From Candidatus Brevefilum sp. (GTDB taxonomy: Bacteria; Chloroflexota; Anaerolineae; Anaerolineales; Anaerolineaceae): a stretch of 41,360 bases of DNA. Position numbers and translations under genes: made by a program. Below, one piece after another: positions 15,507-23,960 of this stretch; positions within the stretch are counted from its first letter, which is position 1; each line of letters begins with the position of its first letter. A model generated the notes under the pieces. It did not search any database. It was not told the origin of the DNA and saw nothing but the letters and a program-made list of their open reading frames with translations. The DNA lies in assembly GCA_029210815.1 (NCBI GenBank), contig JARGGB010000023.1:1-41360 (forward strand). Direction: 5' to 3'.

Positions 15507-15815
15507 TCAAAACACCAGATACAGCACCATATCTACTGCAATTGCCGCAATTACGCAAATGATGACGGGGCATTTTAACCATGCAAGCATGCCTGCTGCT
15601 GCACCACCGACAATGCCGATTTCCGGCCGTTCAGCATCCACAAATAGAACGCCGGGGAAGATCAATGCTGCCATTGCAGTATATGGGATCAACCTTAGAA
15701 ATTTTCCCACTTTTGGATTCAGTTTAACGCGATCAATAAAAACTGCAGGCAGTGCCCGGGGAATATATGTCACAAGAGCCATGCCAAGTATTAGAAAAAT
15801 GACAGGATAATTCAT
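15507..15815 (-). CDS. azlD: AzlD-family branched-chain amino acid transport subunit
   Basis: A 102-aa membrane protein of the AzlD family, the small partner of the exporter AzlCD. The N-terminal motif ILGMALVTYIPRALPAVF is diagnostic, and three to four membrane segments are expected. Its ATG overlaps the azlC stop codon in ATGA (15815-15812), so the two are translationally coupled, as usual for this pair. It probably exports branched-chain amino acids or analogues. Confidence 0.93.
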   Translation of the reverse strand: MNYPVIFLILGMALVTYIPRALPAVFIDRVKLNPKVGKFLRLIPYTAMAALIFPGVLFVDAERPEIGIVGGAAAGMLAWLKCPVIICVIAAIAVDMVLYLVF

Positions 15816-16510
15816 ACCATTCCCTGTTCATCGACCAGAGAAATTTCATCTTCCACCACAAACACACCGATAGCTGCGCCCAACACCATCGCAAGAATCA
15901 AAGACCAGCTTTGGGGCAGTAAAAACTGCATCAGCCAATTCAACAATGCTGTCCCCACAACCAGAAATATTAATTGAAAATTGTGTTTGATGCTGGGAAG
16001 GAGCAATCCCAAAAAAGCTGCATATAAAGCGATGCTGAAGCTGTCAATCACAATTTGGGGCAAGAAATCGGTCATCAGGCTGCCAATGAAGGTACTGGCA
16101 ATAAAACTACCGTACAATGCTGAGTTTATACCCAGCAAAAATAAATAACTGTCCTCCTCAGATAGAGAGTAAATTGCAAAGGACTCGTCGCACAAGGCAA
16201 AAGCAGCAGCCAACCTCTGTGGAAGTGCTGCCTTCCTCATCCGATGCATGACAGAACTGCTCATGACAATATGCCGCAGATTAATAAAAAAGGTGCCCAA
16301 AATAATTGCAGAAAGGGCTGCCCCTTGAGTGATCATGCTGATGGACATCAACTGTGCAGCGCCAGCCATTACCATGGCAGACATCAACATTGCTTCAAGG
16401 TTGGTCAGCCCTGCCTTTACTGCTAACAGCCCAAAGGAGATACCGACGGGAATCACACCGAGACAGGCTGGAATTGAGGCTTTCATACCCGATAAAAACT
16501 TGTTGTTCAA
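15812..16510 (-). CDS. azlC: AzlC-family branched-chain amino acid exporter, large subunit
   Basis: The large integral membrane subunit of an AzlCD-type exporter, about 232 aa with several membrane segments. The signature IPACLGVIPVGISFGLLAV near the N-terminus and GTFFINLRHIVMSSS in the centre are typical. The start is uncertain. A TTG at 16510 has GGAG 5 nt upstream and is preferred here, while a GTG at 16516 adds two residues. A TATAAT at 16544-16539 on the minus strand is a candidate -10 element without a clear -35. The operon is azlC-azlD only. Confidence 0.92.
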   Translation of the reverse strand: MNNKFLSGMKASIPACLGVIPVGISFGLLAVKAGLTNLEAMLMSAMVMAGAAQLMSISMITQGAALSAIILGTFFINLRHIVMSSSVMHRMRKAALPQRLAAAFALCDESFAIYSLSEEDSYLFLLGINSALYGSFIASTFIGSLMTDFLPQIVIDSFSIALYAAFLGLLLPSIKHNFQLIFLVVGTALLNWLMQFLLPQSWSLILAMVLGAAIGVFVVEDEISLVDEQGMV

Positions 16511-16690
16511 ATCCACTCCGATTAAATTTGGATTTCTAATTATAAAACAGGAATTAAACGAAGGCTATGTGGTTTTAATAAAAACATAGGAAAAAAATTA
16601 TATGGGCTCCCAGAAAATTCTGTAAATGAAATAAGAAGAAAATTGGGTAATATTAAAGAATAAAAAAACAAATAATCATAGGAGCGAAAA

Positions 16691-17122
16691 ATAATAGGTG
16701 CTGAAATTGACTTCGTTGTCTCAAACAGTTTAAAAGCTTTGGAACTTTATGAAAAAATATTTGATATTGAGCTTATCGAGATGACCGATTTTCCTGTGGG
16801 TGAAAACGAAGTCATCTTTACGCTCTATGGTGTAAGGTTCCACATGCTGGACGAAAATCAAGAGTTCCAGATGATCGCGCCTAAACCTGGCGACCCAAAA
16901 CCAATTTGGTTTAACATTATGGTCCCTGATATTGAAAAAACATTTGAAAAGGCAATCAACGAGGGTTGTAATGAAGTGCAGCCGGTTACAGAAATAATGG
17001 ATTTCGGTGTGTCTAATGCGATCTTCAGTGATCCCTTTGGATATCTTTGGATGCTCCACCAGGTCCATCAAGAAGTCAGCTTTGAAGAACGAAAAAAGCT
17101 TTGGGAAGAAAGGGATAAATAA
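16691..17122 (+). CDS. VOC-superfamily (glyoxalase-like) protein with apparent AUA start
   Basis: A 143-aa protein of the vicinal oxygen chelate superfamily, close to the PhnB-like proteins of unknown function. The reading frame is conserved from GAEIDFVVSNSLKALELYEK, the first VOC strand and helix, through RFHMLDENQEFQMIAPKPG to DPFGYLWMLHQVHQEVS. The ribosome binding site AGGAG (16680-16684) lies 6 nt before ATA at 16691. No in-frame ATG, GTG or TTG occurs until a TTG at 16739, which would remove the first strand. Translation therefore appears to start at AUA, or an original ATG has mutated. It is followed after 1 nt by a DUF1801 gene. Confidence 0.8.
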   Translation: MIGAEIDFVVSNSLKALELYEKIFDIELIEMTDFPVGENEVIFTLYGVRFHMLDENQEFQMIAPKPGDPKPIWFNIMVPDIEKTFEKAINEGCNEVQPVTEIMDFGVSNAIFSDPFGYLWMLHQVHQEVSFEERKKLWEERDK

Positions 17123-17123
17123 A

Positions 17124-17582
17124 ATGCAATATGATGTTAATACTATTGAAGAATATATCGCAGCAATACCAGAAGACAGAAAACCTGTAATAGAGAAGCT
17201 CCGCAAAGAAATTTTAGACAATCTGCCGGAAGGATTTAAGGAACAATTATCCTATGGCATGATCGGTTATGTCGTACCCCTATCGAGGTACCCAAAGGGA
17301 TATCATGTAAAAGAAGGTGAGCCCCTTCCCTTTCTGTCATTAGCCTCTCAAAAAAATTACATAGCACTATATCATATGGGCTTATACGGGAAGCCGGAAG
17401 TAGAAGAATGGTTTGTTAAAGAATACGCTGATCGGGTGCCCACCAAGCTCGATATGGGGAAAAGCTGCATCCGATTCAAGAACCCGGACCATATCCCCTA
17501 TGATCTCGTTGCTGAGCTGTGCCAGAAAATGACGGTTGATGAATACATCCATGCTTATGAAACGGCTCTGAACAGAAAATAA
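17124..17582 (+). CDS. DUF1801 (YdhG-like) family protein
   Basis: A 152-aa protein of the DUF1801 fold. It has the typical opening TIEEYIAAIPEDRKPVIEKL, the block EQLSYGMIGYVVPLSRYP and the C-terminal DMGKSCIRFKNPDHIPYDLV. Relatives have been discussed as iron-chaperone or frataxin-like, but the function is not established. The ATG at 17124 follows the VOC stop by 1 nt, so the two genes are probably coupled. The next gene starts 9 nt downstream. Confidence 0.88.
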   Translation: MQYDVNTIEEYIAAIPEDRKPVIEKLRKEILDNLPEGFKEQLSYGMIGYVVPLSRYPKGYHVKEGEPLPFLSLASQKNYIALYHMGLYGKPEVEEWFVKEYADRVPTKLDMGKSCIRFKNPDHIPYDLVAELCQKMTVDEYIHAYETALNRK

Positions 17583-17591
17583 GCGCACAAA

Positions 17592-17882
17592 ATGATGAAA
17601 CAAACCTATGCGTTTGAAGCAGAAATCAAAAAAGTCCCTGGCATTGACGGCGCTTATGTCGAAATGCCCTTTGATATCCGCGAAGAATTTGGGAAAGGCA
17701 GAGTCAAAGTCCATGCAAGCTTCGATGGCGAGCCATATGACGGCAGCATCGTCAACATGGGACTGACGCACGAGGACGGGAGCATCTGCTACATCATCGG
17801 GCTGCGCAAGGATATTCGCGAAAAAATCAGGAAACAGCCGGGCGACAGCATAAAGGTTACAATTGTTGAAAGAGAAAGCTGA
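17592..17882 (+). CDS. DUF1905 family protein
   Basis: A 96-aa single-domain protein of the DUF1905 family, a small beta-barrel-like domain of unknown function often fused to or next to YdeI/OmpD-associated domains. Diagnostic parts are [20 protein letters not shown] and the closing [18 protein letters not shown]. It sits 9 nt after the DUF1801 gene in a compact four-gene row. Two methionines (17592 and 17595) can serve as start. Confidence 0.88.
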   Translation: MMKQTYAFEAEIKKVPGIDGAYVEMPFDIREEFGKGRVKVHASFDGEPYDGSIVNMGLTHEDGSICYIIGLRKDIREKIRKQPGDSIKVTIVERES

Positions 17883-17889
17883 GGAATCT

Positions 17890-18300
17890 ATGTGGATATG
17901 CACAAAATGTGGACGTGATTTCAAAAGTGAAAATCAAAGCCACTTCTGCATCGATCCACCAACAACAATTGATGCGTATATTGCGGCCCAACCTGAGCCA
18001 GTTCAACCCTTCTTAAATTTGGTCAGGGATACGATCCGATCTGTGCTGCCAGATGCTGAAGAACGCATCTCGTGGCGGATGCCGACTTACTGGAAAGATC
18101 ACAACATCATCCATTTTGCTGCGCATAAAAACCATATCGGCTTGTACCCTGGTCCGGAAGCAATTGTTCACTTTTCTGACTGATTAAAGGATTATAAGAC
18201 GAGTAAGGGCGCTGCCCAGTTTCCATACGACAGGGAAATACCCCTGAGGTTGATCGAAGAGATTGCAGTATGGTGTTATGAAACAGGGCATCATCATTAA
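17890..18300 (+). pseudogene. DUF1801 protein with N-terminal CxxC motif, interrupted by in-frame UGA
   Basis: A second DUF1801 protein. It starts at the ATG at 17890 with MWICTKCGRDF, a small possible metal-binding motif (C4, C7 and a later HFC), followed by TIDAYIAAQPEPVQPFLNLV, RISWRMPTYW and HIGLYPGPEAIVHFSD. A TGA at 18181-18183 then interrupts it. Reading through in the same frame continues the conserved family end, LKDYKTSKGAAQFPYDREIP and LRLIEEIAVW, to a TAA at 18298-18300. A single C-to-T change of CGA would explain the stop. The gene is thus either freshly inactivated, truncated but functional, or read through. No selenocysteine insertion element was recognised. Confidence 0.75.
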
Positions 18301-18464
18301 TTGAGTTGTTCCTTTGAGCTGTAGATCTCAAAATTGTGCCAAGAAATCATTACCAAAACACACCAAATAGAAACGGTGGTATGCCCCATGATACAAAAAC
18401 GTCAATCAACCTGAAATGCCAGACAACAGCCTTATCATTCTAATAAATTAAGTGAGTGCATGAG

Positions 18465-19421
18465 ATGAACAATATTATTGAATGGCTCCTTGAAGGCGAT
18501 GTCAGCATCCAATATTTAACGAAGAAATACTTAATGAATGCCGGATCTGATGAGCTTCAACATCTAAGAAATAGAATTGCACTTGAAGGCTGGGGAAGAA
18601 AATTCCTTGATGCAAGGAATGAAAACGGTCATTGGGGAAGAGGCTTTTACCAGCCGAAGTGGATCAGCTCTCATTACACGCTGCTGGATCTGCGGTATCT
18701 TGAAATTGAGTCGGTTGAACCAACTATGGAAACCTTAGCGCTGATCCTGCAGGAATCCAAATCGCCTGACGGCAGCATCAACGAGTCAAAAACAGTCCCA
18801 TCCGGAGATCTTTGCGTCAACGGTATGTTCCTCAACTACGCTTCCTTCTTCGGAGTTCCAGAAATCGAACTTAAGTCAGTAGTCGATTACATCCTGAAAA
18901 ATCAAATGCCCGACGGCGGGTTCAATTGTGAGATTACTAGAAAAAATCCAGTTCACAGTTCCATGCATACCACCACTTCCGTCCTTGAGGGCATTTTGGA
19001 ATATACCAGGTCAGGAAATCAATACCGGGTTGATGAATTAAGCCAGGCTAAAAGAGATGCCGAGGTGTTCCTTCTCAAGCATCGATTGTATAAATCAAGC
19101 AGATCCAGAGAAATCATTGATAAAAAATGGACCATGCTGTCCTTCCCTTCAAGATGGCGCTATGACATCCTGCGGGCGCTGGTTTATTTTGTCGATGCCG
19201 GCGTGCCATACGACCCACGGATGAATGATGCCGTTAATCTGTTGAAATCAAAACAAAGAAAAGATGGGACATGGCCCGTTCAGGCAAAACATCCCGGCCA
19301 GGTGCATTTTGACATGGAAAATACAGGCACTCCCAGCAGATTCAATACCTTACGCGCACTGAGAGTATTAAGTGTCTATGATATAAGCACAAGCATGCCA
19401 AATGTTAGTCACCTTACTTGA
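18465..19421 (+). CDS. Squalene-cyclase-like alpha/alpha-toroid protein
   Basis: A protein of about 318 aa built from helical repeats like those of prenyltransferase and terpene-cyclase toroids. Recognisable repeat ends are NENGHWGRGFYQPKW, SPDGSINESK, MPDGGFNCEITR and RKDGTWPVQAKHPGQ. It lacks an obvious DxDD or QW-motif catalytic set and is only about half the length of squalene-hopene cyclase, so an enzyme function is not supported. Similar proteins are annotated as hypothetical or prenyltransferase-like. The ATG at 18465 is preferred; a GTG at 18456 is three codons longer. It converges with the thioredoxin-TPR gene. Confidence 0.75.
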   Translation: MNNIIEWLLEGDVSIQYLTKKYLMNAGSDELQHLRNRIALEGWGRKFLDARNENGHWGRGFYQPKWISSHYTLLDLRYLEIESVEPTMETLALILQESKSPDGSINESKTVPSGDLCVNGMFLNYASFFGVPEIELKSVVDYILKNQMPDGGFNCEITRKNPVHSSMHTTTSVLEGILEYTRSGNQYRVDELSQAKRDAEVFLLKHRLYKSSRSREIIDKKWTMLSFPSRWRYDILRALVYFVDAGVPYDPRMNDAVNLLKSKQRKDGTWPVQAKHPGQVHFDMENTGTPSRFNTLRALRVLSVYDISTSMPNVSHLT

Positions 19422-19457
19422 CCCCCACTCACTATTCACTACTCACCAAATACTAAT

Positions 19458-20288
19458 CTAAAACAACGCTGCAGAGAGATCATTCCGATACTGACGCACT
19501 TCCGGATGAGAATCACCAATTAAAGCTAATAATCCTACAAAAACATCCTTTACCTGATCACCCCTGTAGTGCTTGTCTTTTCTAAGGATATTCAAAAAGC
19601 CATCCATTGCCGCCAATACATTGCCCCGTCTGGCTAAGCGGACGCCATTTCTGTATGCGGCTTCCAATGGTTCAATTTCTTCGAAGGAATCACTTTCTAT
19701 TTCGCTAAAAGCCTTAGCCACAGGTAAGAGTAATTGAGCAGTATTATAGGAAGAACTGGCAGGGAAATTCTTAAGAAGAATTTGAGCCTCACGCCCCTCA
19801 CCCTGGAACAACAAAGCCCGAACCAGACCCAACAATGCTTTAGGATGGTTGGGGCGCATAGACAAAAATTCCCTGAAGGCTTCTTCTGCCCCGGCAAGGT
19901 CACCAAGGATCAGCAAGCTCTCCCCTTTTTCGTAAATTAATTCTTCTGGTTCAGGAGCAAGCCGCCTGACAAAATCGCGTAATTGATCCTCTTCCAGCAC
20001 ACCCGAAAATTCAGAAACCAAGCGTCCATCCACAAAAGCCTTAACCGCCGGGATGTTCCTGACTTTATATTGTCTTGTAAGTCTTGCATTTTCATCAACG
20101 TTGACCTTCGCAAGCCGGAAACTGCCCTCACCTTTCCTGGCAAGGTCTTCAAGCCTGGGACCCAGGACACGGCACGGAACACACCACGTTGCCCAGAAAT
20201 CCACCACAACCGGGACATGCGTGGAATACTGCAGTACTTCGTATTCAAAATCGGATTCGTCGACGTGCACAATAAAATCAGAAACCAT
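19458..20288 (-). CDS. YbbN/CnoX-like thioredoxin-TPR protein
   Basis: A 276-aa protein with an N-terminal thioredoxin domain (about 1-110) and C-terminal TPR-like helices (about 115-275). The active site is C36-V-P-C39 in DFWATWCVPCRVLGP, so both redox cysteines are present. The following KVNVDENARLTRQYKVRNIP is a standard thioredoxin element. The architecture matches YbbN (CnoX), a thioredoxin-like co-chaperone that protects substrates and passes them to GroEL or DnaK. The WCVPC motif suggests that it may also be redox-active. It lies 50 bp downstream of a conserved unknown gene on the same strand, probably as one transcript. Confidence 0.9.
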   Translation of the reverse strand: MVSDFIVHVDESDFEYEVLQYSTHVPVVVDFWATWCVPCRVLGPRLEDLARKGEGSFRLAKVNVDENARLTRQYKVRNIPAVKAFVDGRLVSEFSGVLEEDQLRDFVRRLAPEPEELIYEKGESLLILGDLAGAEEAFREFLSMRPNHPKALLGLVRALLFQGEGREAQILLKNFPASSSYNTAQLLLPVAKAFSEIESDSFEEIEPLEAAYRNGVRLARRGNVLAAMDGFLNILRKDKHYRGDQVKDVFVGLLALIGDSHPEVRQYRNDLSAALF

Positions 20289-20338
20289 GCCTGTACTCCT
20301 GTATCTTAATTTTAACCGATTTTCTCATACTGGCAGGG

Positions 20339-20764
20339 TTATTCTCCATCATTGCCTTCAATGATCCCAGGCTGAATGATATCCAGCACATCCCCATGAA
20401 TAGAAATGATGATTTTAAAGCCCATCATACCCAGGTACATGCGTGTTTCTTCAGGGATACCAACCTGTGCTAATTGATCAAACTGCGAATCCAGGTTCTT
20501 GAATTGATTTTGGATTGCAGCCATTGTAAAAATATCATCCTGTCCCAGCATTTCTGCTGCTTTTTCAGAAAGTAAATCTTCATGTCCTTCGATCTGTTCC
20601 TGCATTATTCGCCAAATTTGCCTGTCCACTTCTTCTGCAGGGATGTGCCGCTTGAAACCCTGGTCATCGACAATATAACAGGGTTCATCACCAATCCAAC
20701 CGGATTGCACCGGGTTATCATATTCGTCATAGACTAAACCTGTAAAAATTGCTATATTGGGCAA
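20339..20764 (-). CDS. Conserved protein of unknown function
   Basis: A 141-aa soluble, acidic protein. The N-terminus (MPNIAIFTGLVYDEYDNPVQ) looks like a beta-rich segment, and the middle is helical (EEVDRQIWRIMQEQIEGHED). The C-terminus (YLGMMGFKIIISIHGDVLDI) is again beta-rich. The start is a TTG at 20764 with GGAGG 5 nt upstream. No family is recognised. It precedes the thioredoxin-TPR gene, which suggests a shared transcript and perhaps a proteostasis role, but nothing in the sequence proves this. Confidence 0.75.
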   Translation of the reverse strand: MPNIAIFTGLVYDEYDNPVQSGWIGDEPCYIVDDQGFKRHIPAEEVDRQIWRIMQEQIEGHEDLLSEKAAEMLGQDDIFTMAAIQNQFKNLDSQFDQLAQVGIPEETRMYLGMMGFKIIISIHGDVLDIIQPGIIEGNDGE

Positions 20765-20864
20765 ACAATCCTCCGAATTCTAAAATTTATATAGATACAT
20801 AGTATAGTCACCAGGTATTAGATTCTGGTTAATCTTTTAGAATAAATTGTTTATAAACAGGGAA

Positions 20865-21938
20865 TTAACGAATAATCACGCGTGTAGCATTATCATCAGA
20901 ATAAAAATAATCTTTTGGAGGCACCGCGGGAGTCGTCCAGCGATACACCCATTTTGCAGCTTCAGGTGTCAGATTGATACACCCATGGCTGTGAGGAACA
21001 CCAAAATCATTATGCCAGTAGGTACCATGAAAGGCAACGCCATTGGAAGTAAAATAACTGACCCAGGGGACTCCCGGCAAATCATAGCCAATGTACACAT
21101 TATCAGATGGATAAGCCATATGCCGGCAAGGACGTTTCCGCGTGGTGCGATAGGATCCCTTTGGCGTCAGAAAGCCACCCTCCCGTGAATGTCTCCCACT
21201 TGAGATACGAGACATGAATACAACTTCATCACCTTCGTAAGCCTTCATCACTTGTGCTGCCAGATCAACCTCAATACGTTTCTCATCCCAGGGGACATCA
21301 GGTGAAATCGGCAGTAATTCGGAAGATGGGACTAACCTGAGGCTGACAGCTGGCACATAAAAATGATTATAATAACGATCATCCAGTAACTTATACCAAA
21401 CATTGCCAAGCCTGTCGGTCTCACGAGCTTCGACCCAATATGTAGAGGCATAATACAACCGGTAAATAAACTGGCTGTTTATATCCATTTGCCGAAAAGC
21501 ATCAACATAGGGCACGGTTATCTCTCCCAGGCAGCCATCCCCTGGAATCACAGTGTTTGTTTTGTTCTCGATATTGCGAACAGGCTGAATGTATCGCGAG
21601 TGAGCAAATCCCTTTCCTTCAATTTCATACCATACACGGTTTGGAAACGAATCATTTTCACTGATCCTTGCTCCCGTGATTTTTAGAAGATCGTCCAGCG
21701 AAAATGCCAATATAGGCTTTGATTCTTCATCTGGTTCCTTAAAGAGCAAATGCCCGTTCCGTGTAACCCTGCCCAATAATTGATCGTCAGTCTCCATAAT
21801 TCGTTTAGCCAAAGAATTTTCAAAAAAGCGCATTGGAAGGGTTAAACCAGCCATGCCCATGACACAGGATCTTATAAAGTCTCGTCGTGAAAACTGCTTT
21901 TGGAGGAAATTAGAAGGGGAAACTTTATTCGTGGACAT
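20865..21938 (-). CDS. L,D-transpeptidase (YkuD) with Tat-like signal
   Basis: A 357-aa exported enzyme that would form 3-3 crosslinks in peptidoglycan or attach proteins to it. The N-terminus carries a twin-arginine motif (FSRRDFIRS, R18-R19) before a hydrophobic stretch (SCVMGMAGLTLPM), suggesting Tat export. The C-terminal YkuD domain has HGTYWHNDFG and the catalytic SHGCINLTPE with C320. The region between resembles two SH3-like segments and is less certain. The ATG at 21938 overlaps the end of the upstream gene by 14 nt. A longer start at 21968 is not needed. It is the last gene of the cell-wall operon. Confidence 0.9.
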   Translation of the reverse strand: MSTNKVSPSNFLQKQFSRRDFIRSCVMGMAGLTLPMRFFENSLAKRIMETDDQLLGRVTRNGHLLFKEPDEESKPILAFSLDDLLKITGARISENDSFPNRVWYEIEGKGFAHSRYIQPVRNIENKTNTVIPGDGCLGEITVPYVDAFRQMDINSQFIYRLYYASTYWVEARETDRLGNVWYKLLDDRYYNHFYVPAVSLRLVPSSELLPISPDVPWDEKRIEVDLAAQVMKAYEGDEVVFMSRISSGRHSREGGFLTPKGSYRTTRKRPCRHMAYPSDNVYIGYDLPGVPWVSYFTSNGVAFHGTYWHNDFGVPHSHGCINLTPEAAKWVYRWTTPAVPPKDYFYSDDNATRVIIR

Positions 21939-22956
21939 TGACCAAAATCCCAACGTGGGACCAATCAAACAGCCAGCCAGCCTCTTCTGTGATCATATTA
22001 ACACAACCATGGCTCATTGGCGTACCAAAATTATCGTGCCAGTAGGTGCCGTGAATGCCGTAATCCTTATAAAAATACATGGTGTAGGGCACATCAGGCA
22101 GGTAATAACCTGGTCCGGACATATCGTCGTATCTCAATTTGATCCAGACCGAAAATTGACCTACCGGTGTAGGGGTCAACCAGGTGCCAGTTGACACCAC
22201 AAAAGACCGAACAATTTCTTTACCCTCATAGGCATACAACCGTTGCAGTGACAGGTCGATATCGATCCAGCATTCATTTGCGCCGATATCATCCGGAAAT
22301 ACCGGGTCATAAGCCTGTGTTGGGCGGGGAGTATTGGTTGGAATTAAAGTGGCAGTCGGCGTTGGGGTCGGCGTGGGTGTTAATGTTGGTGTGCTTGTCG
22401 GTGTCGGCGTTAATGTTGGTGTGGAGGTGGGCGTTGGTGTATTGGTTGCAGTCGGTGTGAGACTTGGCTTTGGTAAATTATCCTGGCTGACCGGGCCTGC
22501 CTTCTCCACCGCCTGGACAAAACCGCCTGGCACAAGGTCAAAACAGAAAAATGCCAGACTCATCGCCACCAATATGATGAACGTCCAAACCCACACCGGT
22601 CGGTGTGTGGTTGTTGTGATGGGCGGTGAAATTTTTAAGGAATCTTGCGAAAATAATGTTCCAAGTTTGTGTGTATCTTCCAGTCTTCTACCACGATGGA
22701 CCAAACCTGAACGTGCCCTTGCCCAGGCAAGTGCTTTTTCAACCCTGGGGTCTTCCGGCGCTATTTGTTGGGCTTTTTCGATGTAAGCCAGGCTCGATTT
22801 TGGGCTGGAAAGCCCACCCAGCAAAAGCCAGGCTTCTACTTCATTTGGATTTATTGCGATGATTTCATGAGCAATCTCTCTCGCCAATGAACGTTGACCG
22901 TGACGAAGTGCTGCCCTGGCACTTTCTAATAATTGGTGAGTGGATTCAGTCATCAT
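21925..22956 (-). CDS. TPR-containing membrane-anchored L,D-transpeptidase
   Basis: A 343-aa protein with three parts. Residues 5-80 form a TPR-like cytosolic helix pair (ARAALRHGQRSLAREIAHEI). Residues 119-140 are one membrane span (VWVWTFIILVAMSLAFFCFD). Residues 165-213 are a Thr/Pro-rich linker made of repeated TPTPTSTPTL units, which crosses the wall space. A YkuD L,D-transpeptidase domain follows, with HGTYWHDNFG and the catalytic C318 in SHGCVNM. The topology places the enzyme outside and the TPR inside, an unusual arrangement that could sense a cytosolic partner. It lies 2 nt after the amidase gene and overlaps the next gene by 14 nt. Confidence 0.9.
   Translation of the reverse strand: MMTESTHQLLESARAALRHGQRSLAREIAHEIIAINPNEVEAWLLLGGLSSPKSSLAYIEKAQQIAPEDPRVEKALAWARARSGLVHRGRRLEDTHKLGTLFSQDSLKISPPITTTTHRPVWVWTFIILVAMSLAFFCFDLVPGGFVQAVEKAGPVSQDNLPKPSLTPTATNTPTPTSTPTLTPTPTSTPTLTPTPTPTPTATLIPTNTPRPTQAYDPVFPDDIGANECWIDIDLSLQRLYAYEGKEIVRSFVVSTGTWLTPTPVGQFSVWIKLRYDDMSGPGYYLPDVPYTMYFYKDYGIHGTYWHDNFGTPMSHGCVNMITEEAGWLFDWSHVGILVNVHE
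22332..22466. repeat. Low-complexity Thr/Pro codon repeat inside the transpeptidase gene
   Basis: Short units of about 30 nt encoding TPTPTSTPTL are tandemly repeated with small changes. Such tracts can change length by slippage, which would alter the distance between membrane and enzyme. Confidence 0.7.
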
Positions 22957-22958
22957 CT

Positions 22959-23816
22959 TTATGGGTTGTTATTGGATTGAATTGTTTCGTTATTGATAAA
23001 ACACAAAATACCAGCAGATATGCCTTCTGCAACGACATCTGTCTTTTCAGTAAGAAAACGGTAGTCCATGTTCATAAAACCGGCTTCAATAATTGCTGCG
23101 CTGGTTTCGTGTGCAATTTCATAAAAAGCATGGTAATAAGTCATGTCATCCGTGACGGATCCCGCATGGTAAGGTAAACCAGTAATATTGGCAAACCGGT
23201 CAGAGATGCAGGCGACCAATCGCTGACTGCCAGTGACATCCTGCACAGAAAGCGCTGAGGTGACCTTGAAACCAGTCGCCTGGTCATTGACATATTCACA
23301 AGAATCCAGGTGAATTGAAACGACAGCAGCACCCTGGTAACCCGTCAACCTCGGGTCGAATTCTTCCAGCAGATCCACATCATAACCAAGATCCGCAAGC
23401 TGCTTTTGGACCATGGTAGCAATTTCCAGGTTTAATTCTGCTTCCGTCATACCATTGGAGCACACTGCACCAGGGTCAGACCCGTAATGCCCCGCCACAA
23501 TACCGATACGGTTGGATCGCGCTTCCTCCTCCGGGTCAACAGCAGGTGCCACCCCGCCAAGCTCCTGAGCAGACTCAAGCGCTTGCGCCATCCTTGCTTC
23601 CAAACCACTTTCAACGAGGCTGCCTGGTGTCCATAAGGTAAATAAAGAAGCAACAATAAATGCAGCAGCCAAAACTGTTTGCAATCCACGCCAAAAAGTA
23701 AAGTCGGCAGGCGATTTATCTTTGCCTGCTTTTGTCTTTGGCTCATCCACCTTTTGTGGATTTTCCTCAGTTTGAGCTTGGAAATTTTCTTCAGAAATAT
23801 CGTTGGTATCCATCAA
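22959..23816 (-). CDS. Membrane-anchored N-acetylmuramoyl-L-alanine amidase (Amidase_3)
   Basis: A 285-aa enzyme that cleaves the bond between N-acetylmuramic acid and L-alanine of peptidoglycan. A charged, cytosolic N-terminus (1-42) is followed by one membrane span (about 45-63) and the Amidase_3 domain (about 102-280). Likely zinc ligands are H110 (IVAGHYG), E125 (MTEAELNL) and H169 (VVSIHLDS), with the catalytic E244 in IIEAGFMNM. The first ligand has HYGSD instead of the common HGG. It is the first gene of a three-gene operon with two L,D-transpeptidases. A TATAAT at 23876-23871 on the minus strand is a candidate -10 element. Confidence 0.9.
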   Translation of the reverse strand: MMDTNDISEENFQAQTEENPQKVDEPKTKAGKDKSPADFTFWRGLQTVLAAAFIVASLFTLWTPGSLVESGLEARMAQALESAQELGGVAPAVDPEEEARSNRIGIVAGHYGSDPGAVCSNGMTEAELNLEIATMVQKQLADLGYDVDLLEEFDPRLTGYQGAAVVSIHLDSCEYVNDQATGFKVTSALSVQDVTGSQRLVACISDRFANITGLPYHAGSVTDDMTYYHAFYEIAHETSAAIIEAGFMNMDYRFLTEKTDVVAEGISAGILCFINNETIQSNNNP

Positions 23817-23901
23817 TTTAAATCTTACCTTGATTCTTTGATTTTAGACAATTGTAATGTTATCGATTCAATTATAAAGCCATTACACCCTGTTCAACAA
23901 C

Positions 23902-23930
23902 TTGACGCTCAGGGATGGACAAAGTATAAC
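23902..23930 (+). promoter_or_regulatory. Promoter of the flavin reductase-AMMECR1 pair
   Basis: TTGACG (23902-23907) and TATAAC (23925-23930) are 17 bp apart, about 25 bp upstream of the flavin reductase start. Confidence 0.6.
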
Positions 23931-23960
23931 AAAATTATCATAAATGGAAAGATAAAATAA

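Noticed and set aside
16539-16567. Complete azlC promoter
   Set aside because: A TATAAT is present on the minus strand, but no acceptable -35 element lies at 16-18 bp, so only the -10 is mentioned under azlC.
18181-18183. Selenocysteine codon
   Set aside because: The family position is not a cysteine site, and no insertion-element hairpin was recognised after the UGA.
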